Shown one piece after another: positions 1 through 8,067 of a stretch of 64,000 nt of DNA. How positions within the stretch are numbered: the first letter of the stretch is position 1; every line of letters begins with the position of its first letter. The stretch is from NCBI RefSeq assembly GCF_029543155.1, contig NZ_JARQXA010000001.1:1054001-1118000 (forward strand), read 5' to 3'. The DNA is from Sphingomonas sp. HITSZ_GF (GTDB lineage: Bacteria > Pseudomonadota > Alphaproteobacteria > Sphingomonadales > Sphingomonadaceae). The notes beneath the pieces were generated by a model that was not told the DNA's origin, did not search any database, and was given only the letters and a program-made list of their open reading frames with translations. Both the position numbers and the translations under genes were made by a program.

Positions 1-2
1 GC

Positions 3-77
3 GGGTTCATGTCGCATTTCTTCTTCACGGTGCCGCTCGCGCTTATCGTCAAGCACCGATCGGCGGCACCAAACTGA
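3..77 (+). CDS. C-terminal tail of an unidentified, probably membrane, protein (partial)
   Basis: The frame is open from the left window edge and stops with TGA at 75-77. The 24 visible residues contain a hydrophobic stretch (SHFFFTVPLALIV) followed by a basic tail (KHRSAAPN), as at the cytoplasmic end of a last transmembrane helix in a transporter. It ends 17 nt before the stop codon of the convergent AraC-type gene. The family cannot be named from so little sequence, and chance cannot be excluded. Confidence 0.35.
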   Translation, partial: GFMSHFFFTVPLALIVKHRSAAPN

Positions 78-94
78 GCAACACGCCGCCTGTT

Positions 95-1024
95 TTAGCC
101 GCTCATCCCGCGCGTGCGCCGGAACTGCGACGGCGACTGGCCGATCTTCTTCGTGAAGAAGCGGCTGAAATAGGCGGCGTCGTCATACCCGAGCGCATAG
201 GCGATCTCCGCGATGCTCAGCGAAGTATAGGCCAGGCAGCGCTTCGCCTCGGCCAGCGCGCGGTCGTGCAGGATCGACAGCGGTGCCATGCCGGTAGAAC
301 CTCGGCAGGCCAGGCGAAGCTGCGCCTCGGTCATTCCCATCTCCGCGGCGAGTTCGGCAAGCGAAGGCTGGTCACGGAACCGTTCCTCGACCAGCGCAAG
401 GAAGCGTTCGACAACCTCCGCGCGGCCCGAGGCTCCGAATTGCCCCTCCGCCGGCCGGTCGCGGAGCATCGCAAGCAGGATCTTGAGCAACAGCATCTCG
501 GCGGCGATACGCTGGCCGGTGCGGGCTTCGACCAGTTCCTCGACCAGGCTCTTCAACCCGGCAGCGACCGACCGCCAGGCTGGCGGCGACATGGCGAAGG
601 CACCAGCGGTCCGCAGGATTGGTTTCAATTCGGCAGCGCGTGTAAGCAAATCCGCCAGGTAGCTGTCCTCGAGTGTGAGGACCTTCCCGTCCGCGGGAGC
701 ACGGTAGCGAAAGCTGTGCACATGAAAGATCGGAACGACGAGGACACAGGGCGCATCGAACTCGACCACGTCGCCATCTATCGTCATCGTGCCGCCACCC
801 TTGGAGACGAAGACGAGCTGGGTGAATTTCGGATGCACATGCGGATCAATCGCCCAACCCTTTTCGCGCGCGCGACGCGCAAGCGGTTCGACGTTGAACA
901 CCCAATCACGCTGCAGTGTCGGGTCGCCGTAAAGCGAATAGCGTGGCACCGGAATTGCGCCCGCGTTGCGCACGACGGGCGTGCCGCCGGCCGGAAAGTC
1001 CAAATCATTTTGACTTTCTACCAT
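95..1024 (-). CDS. AraC-family transcriptional regulator (PobR-like)
   Basis: 309 aa. The N-terminal half has a cupin-type sensor segment (HPHVHPKFTQLVFV, then GGGTMTIDGD) and the C-terminal ~100 residues carry the double helix-turn-helix of AraC/XylS proteins, ending in the typical signature IAYALGYDDAAYFSRFFTKK followed by G-SPSQFRR. This arrangement resembles regulators of hydroxybenzoate catabolism such as PobR. It is transcribed divergently from the gallate dioxygenase gene across a 116-nt intergenic region, so it probably controls that gene in response to an aromatic acid. The effector is inferred from context only. Confidence 0.85.
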   Translation of the reverse strand: MVESQNDLDFPAGGTPVVRNAGAIPVPRYSLYGDPTLQRDWVFNVEPLARRAREKGWAIDPHVHPKFTQLVFVSKGGGTMTIDGDVVEFDAPCVLVVPIFHVHSFRYRAPADGKVLTLEDSYLADLLTRAAELKPILRTAGAFAMSPPAWRSVAAGLKSLVEELVEARTGQRIAAEMLLLKILLAMLRDRPAEGQFGASGRAEVVERFLALVEERFRDQPSLAELAAEMGMTEAQLRLACRGSTGMAPLSILHDRALAEAKRCLAYTSLSIAEIAYALGYDDAAYFSRFFTKKIGQSPSQFRRTRGMSG

Positions 1025-1140
1025 CGCGTCACGCTAGCGCAGACCGCAAGTGCAGACAATCGAAAGTGGCGCAGCCGAACGGGCGCACAACGCATCGCCC
1101 AGGCACCCGCGGTGTGCTGAGACAGGAAGAGACGGAAGCA
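1025..1140. promoter_or_regulatory. Divergent promoter region between the AraC regulator and gallate dioxygenase
   Basis: 116 nt separate the two divergent start codons. The desB start is preceded by a purine-rich Shine-Dalgarno stretch (AGGAAGAGACGGAAG). No clear operator repeat was recognised by eye. AraC-type regulators normally bind in such a region, so this is the likely control site. Confidence 0.45.
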
Positions 1141-2391
1141 ATGGCACGTATCATCGGCGGCATCGGCACTTCGCATACACCCACGATCGGCTTCGCCCTC
1201 GACGCGGGCAAGCAAGACGACCCCGCCTGGGCGCCGATCTTCGCCGCCTATGCGCCGCTCAAATCCTGGCTCGACGAAAAGCGGCCCGATGTCGTGTTCG
1301 TGATCTACAACGATCACGTCACCTCCTTCTTCTTCGATCATTATTCCGTGTTCGCACTCGGTATCGGCGACCGCTTCGATGTCGCGGACGAAGGCGGCGG
1401 CGCGCGCCCTCTTCCCCCAATCGCCGGGCATCCGGCGCTTGCCCGTCACATCGCCGAACGGCTGGTCGCCGACGAGTTTGACATGTCGCTGTTCCAGCGC
1501 CGACCGCTGGACCATGGCTGCTTCTCGCCGATGAGCCTGCTCTACGCGCATGACGAGGGCTGGCCGACGACGTTGATTCCGCTTGCCGTCGGGGTGCTAC
1601 AGAGCCCGGTGCCCAGCGCCCGGCGCTGCTGGAAGCTGGGCCGGGCGCTCCGCCGCGCCATCGAGAGCTATCCCGAGGACCTGTCGGTCGCGATCGTCGC
1701 GACCGGCGGCCTCTCCCACCAGGTCCATGGCAAGCGCGCCGGCTTCAACGATCCCGAATGGGACCGGCAATTCCTCGACCTGATCGTCGAGGATCCCGAG
1801 GTGCTTGCCGGCATGAGCCAGGCCGAGCTGGCGATGCGCGGCGGCTGGGAAAGCTCGGAAGTGGTGATGTGGCTGGTGATGCGCGGGGCGCTCGCCGCCG
1901 CTCCCAAGCTGCTCTCGCGCAACTACTACCTGCCTTCGATGACCGGTATTGCGACGTTGCTGCTCGAAAATCCCGAGCGACAGCCGCTGGCGACGGATCT
2001 CGATCCTGCCATGCTGGCGCTGCCACACAGCCAGCCGTTCACGCTCGACGTGAGCGTGCAGAACTACGACCTGAACCGCTTCCTCCAGCAGATGGTCGAG
2101 CCCGCGCACCGCGCCGCCTTCCTCGCCGACGAGGAAGCCACGCTTGCAGCCTCCGGGCTCGATGCCGGGGATCGGCAGCTGATTCGCGACCGCAACTGGA
2201 CCGGCCTGATCGAGCGCGGGGCGATCTTCTTCGGGCTCGAGAAGCTCGCCGCCGTGCTGGGCCTACCCAACGCCGTTGTTTACGCGGGCATGCGCGGCGA
2301 GACGCTCGCGCAATTCCAGGCGAGCCGCAACGCGCCCGGCGCGCTCTATTCGGTGGGAGCAAAGCTGAAAGGCGCCACTCCGGACGAGTAA
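1141..2391 (+). CDS. desB: Gallate dioxygenase (fused LigB-LigA extradiol dioxygenase)
   Basis: 416 aa. Cleaves gallate to 4-oxalomesaconate with ferrous iron, an entry step for syringate and gallate from lignin. Residues 1-280 are a LigB-type catalytic domain; the C-terminal ~120 residues form a LigA-like domain (NYDLNRFLQQMVEP), the fusion seen in DesB/GalA rather than the two-gene protocatechuate 4,5-dioxygenase. His12 and His59 sit at the positions of the iron-binding histidines in the family, with the acidic ligand in the stretch WESSEVVMW near 236-244 and active-site histidines near 125 and 193. The ATG at 1141 starts the family's usual MARIIGGIGTSHTP sequence; the frame is open further upstream but without homology. 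No other gallate-pathway gene is adjacent. Confidence 0.9.
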   Translation: MARIIGGIGTSHTPTIGFALDAGKQDDPAWAPIFAAYAPLKSWLDEKRPDVVFVIYNDHVTSFFFDHYSVFALGIGDRFDVADEGGGARPLPPIAGHPALARHIAERLVADEFDMSLFQRRPLDHGCFSPMSLLYAHDEGWPTTLIPLAVGVLQSPVPSARRCWKLGRALRRAIESYPEDLSVAIVATGGLSHQVHGKRAGFNDPEWDRQFLDLIVEDPEVLAGMSQAELAMRGGWESSEVVMWLVMRGALAAAPKLLSRNYYLPSMTGIATLLLENPERQPLATDLDPAMLALPHSQPFTLDVSVQNYDLNRFLQQMVEPAHRAAFLADEEATLAASGLDAGDRQLIRDRNWTGLIERGAIFFGLEKLAAVLGLPNAVVYAGMRGETLAQFQASRNAPGALYSVGAKLKGATPDE

Positions 2392-2494
2392 CCGATGGCG
2401 ACTTGGCCGATGCGACACCCCTCCGAATGGCAAGCATGTGCGCCCTCGACAGCTCGATTAGCTTGATCGCCGGAGAGGCCAGAAAGCGGGGAAG

Positions 2495-2872
2495 ATGAGA
2501 AACGCCGCAGCAGTTTCGGAGGCGCTGAACGCTCTGGAACGGATACAGACGGAACTGGCGGCGGTTTCGTCGCGCACCGACGAACGCCGCAAATATGACC
2601 TCATAGAATTGCGCAGGGAATTGGCTGCGCAGATCGCCACGGTCGGACAGCTCGTGGAGCCTTTGCTCATCGCGCTCGACTTGCCGGACGAACTGCAGCT
2701 GTTTCGCGAGAAATTCTCGCAGATGCGCTCGGCGGCCGCGCTCCACCAGGCAAATTGGCCGGCCGTGCGCCTGGACGAAGCCGACGACACCTATTCCCTT
2801 TCCGTGAGGCAAGTACGGGAGCGCAACCGCGACTTCGTCGCGTGGATGCGTTCGGCAATGGCTAGGATCTAG
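2495..2872 (+). CDS. Hypothetical small, mostly helical protein
   Basis: 125 aa, family not recognised. The sequence is rich in Leu, Ala, Arg and Glu with heptad-like spacing (ALERIQTELAAVSSR, LRRELAAQIATVGQLVEPLL), suggesting an alpha-helical or coiled-coil protein. There is no signal peptide or transmembrane segment. It follows the gallate dioxygenase after 103 nt with no obvious terminator. Codon use resembles the neighbouring genes, which supports a real gene. No function is proposed. Confidence 0.6.
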   Translation: MRNAAAVSEALNALERIQTELAAVSSRTDERRKYDLIELRRELAAQIATVGQLVEPLLIALDLPDELQLFREKFSQMRSAAALHQANWPAVRLDEADDTYSLSVRQVRERNRDFVAWMRSAMARI

Positions 2873-2923
2873 TTCAACACGCCTTCGGCTTGCGGGCATG
2901 CCGATCCCCTGCATAGGAGCTTG

Positions 2924-3151
2924 ATGCCGGCGGACACGACTATCCTGGACCAGGTGCAGGGATTGATCGCACGTCTCTCGCCTCAGACGATTTGCGACGA
3001 GTGCCTCGCCGAAAAGCTCGGCCTCGCCTGGACGAGCCAGGCCAACCAGGCGGCGCGCCAGCTGGTGGGGGCCCAGGGTTTCGAGCGACGCAGCGACATT
3101 TGCGCGCTATGTTGCGCGCCGCGCGTCGTGACGCGTCGTCTCGCGCGCTGA
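2924..3151 (+). CDS. Small zinc-ribbon-like hypothetical protein
   Basis: 75 aa. Two Cys pairs, CDEC and CALCC, about 30 residues apart suggest a four-cysteine zinc-binding fold. The remainder is helical (QVQGLIARLSPQTI, LGLAWTSQANQAARQL). The ATG at 2924 is preferred to the TTG at 2921 because AGGAG at 2915-2919 is better spaced. It lies just before a recombinase remnant, so this part of the window may be accessory DNA. Similar small two-CxxC proteins occur in sphingomonads as far as I recall; the role is unknown. Confidence 0.6.
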   Translation: MPADTTILDQVQGLIARLSPQTICDECLAEKLGLAWTSQANQAARQLVGAQGFERRSDICALCCAPRVVTRRLAR

Positions 3152-3178
3152 AACCAGATCGAGCAACTGCCTGGGGGC

Positions 3179-3412
3179 TCAGGCGGCCTCGGCGAGATCC
3201 CCGACAAGCGGCACCACCCCACGCGCGACCAGATCGTCCAGCCCTTCGGTGATCCAGCGCGAATAATGCCGCTCGATCATCGCGACCGAGGTATCGTGAA
3301 GCGCGGCGATCAGCCGGATCGGCAGCCCCCCCCCCCCCCCGCGCAGGCCGCGCACAATCGGGGAGTGCCATAGGGAATGGTCGCGGGCGGCAAGCCGGCA
3401 TCCTCGACGGCG
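3179..3412 (-). pseudogene. Tyrosine recombinase (phage-type integrase) C-terminal remnant, frameshifted
   Basis: Reading the minus strand, 3179-3325 encodes the C-terminal part of a tyrosine recombinase: LPIRLIAALHDTSVAMIERH followed directly by YSRWI, the segment that holds the catalytic Tyr. Upstream, other frames give RRRAVEDAGLPPATIPY and HSPIVRGLRG, which are the preceding conserved parts of the same domain. The pieces are separated by at least one frameshift and by a run of 15 C (3326-3340 on the plus strand). A TAG lies just upstream and the N-terminal two thirds are absent. It is therefore a decayed fragment and marks an old integration event. Confidence 0.75.
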
Positions 3413-3449
3413 CGGCGCCGCTATCGAACGCCGCGCTCGGCATCATGCG

Positions 3450-3481
3450 TGTTACGGCTTTCCGGCCTTCGAATGTCTCAG
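3450..3481 (+). promoter_or_regulatory. Predicted ECF-sigma promoter of the M16 peptidase operon
   Basis: TGTTACGG (3450-3457), 17 nt, then GTCTCAG (3475-3481), 47 nt before the ATG of the peptidase gene. The same two blocks with the same 17-nt spacing occur 44 nt before the TonB receptor gene (7992-8023). The intervening bases differ, so the match is not a simple duplication. The likely user is the FecI-type sigma factor encoded between them. Which block is -35 and which is -10 is inferred from order. Confidence 0.7.
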
Positions 3482-3528
3482 GCTTTACACTTCTCGTCGT
3501 GTCTTACATTCCCGAAGGAAAGAACATC

Positions 3529-6381
3529 ATGCGGCTCCGATATGCGGCGCTTTCAGCCTTGTTGCTCACCCAATCGACGCTATCGATCGCCCGCGCACAG
3601 ACTACCGACGCTGTCTTGTCCCGGCATCTGATCAACTCGGTCCGCATTCCGTACAGCAGCTTCACCCTGCCGAACGGCCTGCGCGTCGTCGTTCACACCG
3701 ACCGCAAGACACCGGTCGTCGCGGTCGGCCTGTGGTACGACGTCGGATCGCGGAACGAGCCCGCGGGCAAGACCGGCTTCGCGCATCTTTTCGAGCATCT
3801 GATGTTCGGCGGATCGGCCAATGCGCCCGGCGAGTATTTCGAACAACTCAAGGCGATCGGCGCGACCGGCTATAACGGCACGACCTCCTTCGATCGCACC
3901 AACTATTATGAAACGGTCCCCACCGGCGCGCTGGAGCGCACGCTGTTCCTCGAAGCCGATCGCATGGGCCATCTGCTCGAAGTGGTCACGCAGCAGCGGC
4001 TCGATGCGCAGCGTGGGGTGGTCCAGAACGAGAAGCGCCAGGGCCTGAATCGCCCCTATGGCCTGGTCGACAGCGTCCAGATCGCCAACCTGTTTCCGCA
4101 AGGCCATCCGTACGGCCACACCATCCTTGGATCGATGGACGATCTGAACGCGGCGAGCCTTGCCGACGTCCACCAATGGTTCCGCGAACATTACGGCCCC
4201 AATGATGTCGTGCTGTCGCTGGCCGGCGATATCGACCTCCCCACAGCCAAGCGCCTGGTGACGAAATACTTCGGATCGATCCCGTCCAGCCCGAAAAAGG
4301 CGGCGTTGCAGGTGGCGGTGCCGACGCTCGACAAGCAAGTCCGCAAGACCATTCACGATGCCGTGCCGGCGACCAGGCTCTACCGCAGCTGGGTCGTCCC
4401 GGGCCGCAATGACAAGGACGCGATCTCGCTCTCGATCGGCGCCTGGGTGCTCGGTGGCCTCACCAGCTCGCGCCTCGACACGATCCTGGTCCGCGACGAA
4501 CAGCTCGCCGTCCGCGTCACCGCAACGCTTCGGCGGAACATCGGCATAAGCACGTTCGAAGTGAGCGTGGACGTAAAGCCCGGAATCGATCCCGACCGGG
4601 TGGAGCAGCGCCTCGATGCCCTGCTCGCCGACTATTTCCGTACGGGCCCGACCGAGGCCGAAATTTCCCGCGTCGCCAGCCGCCTCATCAGCGGCCAGAT
4701 CCTGCCGCTGGAAAGCAACGGCATGAAGGCAGCGCTTCTGGCGGAGGGGCTGCTCTATTCGAACGATCCCGAACGCTATCGGAAGGATTGGACGGCCTAT
4801 GCCGAAGCCAGGCCCGACCAGGTCCGCGCGGCAATGGCGAAATGGCTGCTGCGTCCCGGCCTGTCGCTGACCGTGGCGCCGGGCACCCGCGAACCCGAGG
4901 CGACGGCGACATCCAGCACCCCAGCCGCCACCACGGCCTCGCCCACCCCGCCCGCAGCGGCTCCGCAGGCCGCGGCACTGCCCATGCCGCCCATCGGCAC
5001 AACGCCGTCGCTGCGCTTTCCCCAGGTTTCGCGCAGCAGGCTGAGCAACGGGATCGAGGTGATCTACGCCAATCGCAGCGCCGTGCCGGTGACGCTGGTC
5101 GAGCTATCCTTCGACGCGGGATATGCTGCGGATTCGCGCGCCAGGCCCGGCACCGCCGAGATGGCCACTTCGCTGATCGCGGACAGCACCAAGGCGCTGG
5201 GGCCGACCGCGCTGGCGCAGCGCGCGGAAGAGCTGGGGGCGCTGATCTATTCCGGCTCCTCCACCGATAGCAGCGGCGTCGTCCTGACGGCGCTATCGGA
5301 CAGGCTGGAGCCTTCGCTCGACCTGATGGCAGAAGTGACTCTCGATCCGGTCTTTGCGCCAACCAGCATCGAGCGCAAGCGCGGCCAGATGCTGGCCCAG
5401 ATCGCATCGCAATCGACCACGCCTTCGGCCATCGCGTCGCGCTACCTGCTTCCCGCGATCTATGGCGCGGATCATCCCTATGGCCTGTCCGGAAACGGAT
5501 CCGGCACCCGCGAAAGCGTCTCCGCGATCTCGCGCGAGGACCTGACCGCATTTCAGCGCAGCTGGATCCGCGCCGACAAGGCGAAGATCTTCGTCGTGAG
5601 CGACCGTCCGCTCTCGCAAATCCAGGCGATGCTCGAAGCGCGCTTCGGCAAATGGCGCGCGAGCGGCACCGGCGGCAGCAAGTCGCTGGACTTGCCCGCC
5701 CCAAGCCCGACGCCCCGCATCGTCCTGATCGACCGCAAGGGGGCACCCCAATCGCTGATCGCGGCCGGCGAACTCCTGCCCGTCCGCGGCGGCGACGACA
5801 CGCTGAACCTGGAGACGGCAAACGACGTGCTTGGCGGCTCTTTCCTGTCGCGCATCAACATGGATCTGCGCCAGAAGAAGGGCTGGACCTATGGTGCCAG
5901 CACGCGGATTTCGACGCGCGTCGGCCAGGCGAATTTCCAGATCAACGCGTCGGTTCAGTCGGACAAGACCGGGGCCTCGATCGCCGCGCTTCGCCAGGAT
6001 ATCGACGCGTTTCTTGGTGCCGACGGCATCACCGATCGGGAATTGCGGCTGACGGCGGACGGTGCGGTTCGCCAATTGCCCGGCCGCTTCGAAACCGCGT
6101 CCTCCGTGCTGTACGCGATGGAGGAGAACGACATGCTCCGGCGCCCGGACGACTATTATTCCCGTCTCGCCACCCGCTATGCTGCCCAGACCGGCAGCGC
6201 GCTCGACCAGGCCGCGCGAAAGGCGATCGACCCGGAAAAGCTGCTTTGGGTGGTCGTTGGCGATGCCGAGACGGTTCGGCCCCAGCTCGACGGGCTAGGC
6301 CTGCCGATCGAGGTCGTCACGGCGCTGCAAACAGGCGATGCCGCAAGCCCCAAGAAAAATGTTACGGGAATCCCGAACTGA
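3529..6381 (+). CDS. Secreted M16 (pitrilysin/insulinase-type) zinc metallopeptidase
   Basis: 950 aa with two tandem M16 halves. The N-terminal half is catalytic: HLFEH at 86-90 is the inverted zinc motif HxxEH and Glu167 (VQNEKRQ) is the third ligand. The second half, after an Ala/Pro/Thr-rich linker (~460-500), has no HxxEH and is the usual inactive partner. A signal peptide (MRLRYAALSALLLTQ, cut near ARA-Q23) indicates export. The ATG at 3529 is chosen over the in-frame ATG at 3445 because AAGGAA precedes it and the earlier ATG would lie inside the promoter motif. It is followed after ~40 nt by the ECF sigma gene, so a role in degrading a peptide taken up by the nearby receptor is inferred. 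Confidence 0.88.
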   Translation: MRLRYAALSALLLTQSTLSIARAQTTDAVLSRHLINSVRIPYSSFTLPNGLRVVVHTDRKTPVVAVGLWYDVGSRNEPAGKTGFAHLFEHLMFGGSANAPGEYFEQLKAIGATGYNGTTSFDRTNYYETVPTGALERTLFLEADRMGHLLEVVTQQRLDAQRGVVQNEKRQGLNRPYGLVDSVQIANLFPQGHPYGHTILGSMDDLNAASLADVHQWFREHYGPNDVVLSLAGDIDLPTAKRLVTKYFGSIPSSPKKAALQVAVPTLDKQVRKTIHDAVPATRLYRSWVVPGRNDKDAISLSIGAWVLGGLTSSRLDTILVRDEQLAVRVTATLRRNIGISTFEVSVDVKPGIDPDRVEQRLDALLADYFRTGPTEAEISRVASRLISGQILPLESNGMKAALLAEGLLYSNDPERYRKDWTAYAEARPDQVRAAMAKWLLRPGLSLTVAPGTREPEATATSSTPAATTASPTPPAAAPQAAALPMPPIGTTPSLRFPQVSRSRLSNGIEVIYANRSAVPVTLVELSFDAGYAADSRARPGTAEMATSLIADSTKALGPTALAQRAEELGALIYSGSSTDSSGVVLTALSDRLEPSLDLMAEVTLDPVFAPTSIERKRGQMLAQIASQSTTPSAIASRYLLPAIYGADHPYGLSGNGSGTRESVSAISREDLTAFQRSWIRADKAKIFVVSDRPLSQIQAMLEARFGKWRASGTGGSKSLDLPAPSPTPRIVLIDRKGAPQSLIAAGELLPVRGGDDTLNLETANDVLGGSFLSRINMDLRQKKGWTYGASTRISTRVGQANFQINASVQSDKTGASIAALRQDIDAFLGADGITDRELRLTADGAVRQLPGRFETASSVLYAMEENDMLRRPDDYYSRLATRYAAQTGSALDQAARKAIDPEKLLWVVVGDAETVRPQLDGLGLPIEVVTALQTGDAASPKKNVTGIPN

Positions 6382-6465
6382 ACACTCTTGGCACTAGGAC
6401 AGGCTGACAAGGAGTAGCGGGCGACGCTTCAGGACGAGGTTCTTCGCGAATGGTTTTGCCGAGAG

Positions 6466-6999
6466 GTGCTCCCTCTCGAACCCTCGCTTGCGCGCTACAT
6501 CCACCGCAATTCCCGCGACACGTCAGAGCTCATCGATATCCGGCAGGAGGTTTACGAACGTGCCCTGTCCGGTGCCGCCAACGGCATTCCGCAGAACACG
6601 AAAGCCTATGTCTTCACCATTGCCCGGAACCTCCTCATCAGCCGCGCAAAACGTGCGCGCATCGTCTCGTTCGAGTTGGCGGCGGATATCGACGAAGTGC
6701 AGCTGGACGCCGCCGTGTTCGACGCCGAGCGCCACCTGAGCGCGCGCGACGAACTGCGACGGACGATGGAAGGACTGGAGCTGTTGCCGCCGCGCTGCCG
6801 CGAGGTCGTGCGCCTTCGAAAGGTGGAGGGGCTTTCGACGCGCGAAGTCGCGGAGCGGATGGGGACCGGGCGCGACGCAGTCGAGAAGCAACTCACGATC
6901 GGCATGCGCGCGCTGATCGATTTCATGCTGGGCGGTTCGGGCAAGATACGCCGCTCGGAGCGCGGACCTAACGACACTCTGAAAAGGGGTGCACAATGA
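6466..6999 (+). CDS. ECF RNA polymerase sigma factor, FecI type
   Basis: 177 aa from the GTG at 6466. Region 2 includes ELIDIRQEVYERAL and AYVFTIARNLLISRAKR; region 4 includes LPPRCREVVRLRKVEGLSTR. It is followed by fecR with the stop and start 3 nt apart, the classical sigma/anti-sigma pair. The coding frame continues upstream to 6418 with family-like residues (TLQDEVLREWFCREV), and a strong AAGGAG lies at 6409-6414, yet no ATG, GTG or TTG is available there. The true start may be a rare codon such as ACG at 6424. It probably drives the two matching promoter motifs in front of the peptidase and the receptor. Confidence 0.85.
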   Translation: MLPLEPSLARYIHRNSRDTSELIDIRQEVYERALSGAANGIPQNTKAYVFTIARNLLISRAKRARIVSFELAADIDEVQLDAAVFDAERHLSARDELRRTMEGLELLPPRCREVVRLRKVEGLSTREVAERMGTGRDAVEKQLTIGMRALIDFMLGGSGKIRRSERGPNDTLKRGAQ

Positions 7000-7964
7000 A
7001 CGGAGAGCAGATCGAGGAGGCCGCAGCCCGCTGGGTACTTCGCCGGGAAGAGCCGGAGTGGAGCGACCGGGACGAGGCGCAGCTGTCCGAATGGCTGGCG
7101 CAATCCTTTGCGCACAAGGCTGCCTATTGGCGGCTCGAACATGGCTGGCGCCGTGCCGATTCCATGGCCGGGGCCGAGCATGATTCCGCGGTCGCCGCGC
7201 CACGATCGCGTTTCCGGCGATGGGCGATCGGATCCGGGATCACGGCCTTGGCTGCATCGGTCGCGCTGGCTGTCGCGATCGGATGGCACAACCTGCTCGC
7301 CACCGATGTCGTGCGCCCGACGCAGCAGATCGCGACCGGCGTCGGCGGGCGCACGCATGTCGCGCTCAACGACGGCAGCCGGATCGAGCTCAACACCGAT
7401 ACGGCGCTCCGCGCCGCCGTGACCGAAAGCCACCGCGAGGTCTGGCTCGATCACGGCGAGGCCTATTTCGAAGTCCGCCATTCCGATACGATGCCGTTCA
7501 TCGTGCATGCCGGATCGCGGACGGTCACCGTTCTGGGCACCAAGTTCAGCGTGCGCCGCGAGGGTGACAAGGTCCGCGTAGAGGTGGTCACGGGGCGCGT
7601 GCGGGTGGACGAGATCGCGCAGGGCGGCCCCACCGGCGCCTCGACCACCGTGACCACCGGCGACATCGCCCATGCCGAGGGACGCTCGACGCTGGTCACC
7701 AGTGGCGCTGCCGAAAGGATCGAGGACACCTTGGCGTGGCGCGATGGCCGGATCACCTTCAGCGACACCGAACTGGCGCAGGCCGCCGCGGAGTTCAATC
7801 GCTACAATGCCAAGAAGCTGGTCGTGGTCGATCCCGCGGCGGCGCGGATCCGCGTCGGCGGCACGTTCCAGGCCACGAACGTCGATGCCTTTGTCCGCCT
7901 GCTGCACGACGCCTATGGCTTGAAGATCGAGGATGGCGAACGCGAGGTTCGCATCGTCAATTGA
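6996..7964 (+). CDS. FecR-type anti-sigma factor / receptor signal transducer
   Basis: 322 aa. The N-terminal cytoplasmic part (residues 1-72) has the FecR/DUF4880 signature (AARWVLRREEPEWSDRDEAQ, FAHKAAYWRLE). One transmembrane helix follows at about 77-97. The periplasmic FecR domain starts near 110 (TGVGGRTHVALNDGSRIELN), and the C-terminal part (TLAWRDGRITFSDTELAQAA) is the secretin/TonB-like domain that meets the receptor's N-terminal domain. An AAAAGGGGTG Shine-Dalgarno site precedes the ATG. It should hold the adjacent ECF sigma factor inactive until the receptor is occupied. Confidence 0.9.
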   Translation: MNGEQIEEAAARWVLRREEPEWSDRDEAQLSEWLAQSFAHKAAYWRLEHGWRRADSMAGAEHDSAVAAPRSRFRRWAIGSGITALAASVALAVAIGWHNLLATDVVRPTQQIATGVGGRTHVALNDGSRIELNTDTALRAAVTESHREVWLDHGEAYFEVRHSDTMPFIVHAGSRTVTVLGTKFSVRREGDKVRVEVVTGRVRVDEIAQGGPTGASTTVTTGDIAHAEGRSTLVTSGAAERIEDTLAWRDGRITFSDTELAQAAAEFNRYNAKKLVVVDPAAARIRVGGTFQATNVDAFVRLLHDAYGLKIEDGEREVRIVN

Positions 7965-7991
7965 GAACCGTCACCGAAAATGTTCAACCGC

Positions 7992-8023
7992 TGTTACGGG
8001 TTTGTGACGACGGGAAGTCTCAG
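7992..8023 (+). promoter_or_regulatory. Predicted ECF-sigma promoter of the TonB receptor gene
   Basis: TGTTACGG (7992-7999), 17 nt, GTCTCAG (8017-8023), 44 nt before the receptor ATG. It matches the motif before the M16 peptidase in both blocks and in spacing. The position immediately downstream of fecR is where FecI-type promoters normally lie. Confidence 0.7.
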
Positions 8024-8067
8024 CAAATGACCGATCGGTGCCGATCGGGCCATTTGGGGGGACATTG

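Noticed and set aside
6450..6971. Alternative frame starting with ATG at 6450 over the sigma factor gene
   Set aside because: Overlaps region 2 and region 4 motifs of the sigma factor in another frame and shows only Arg/Ala-rich sequence.
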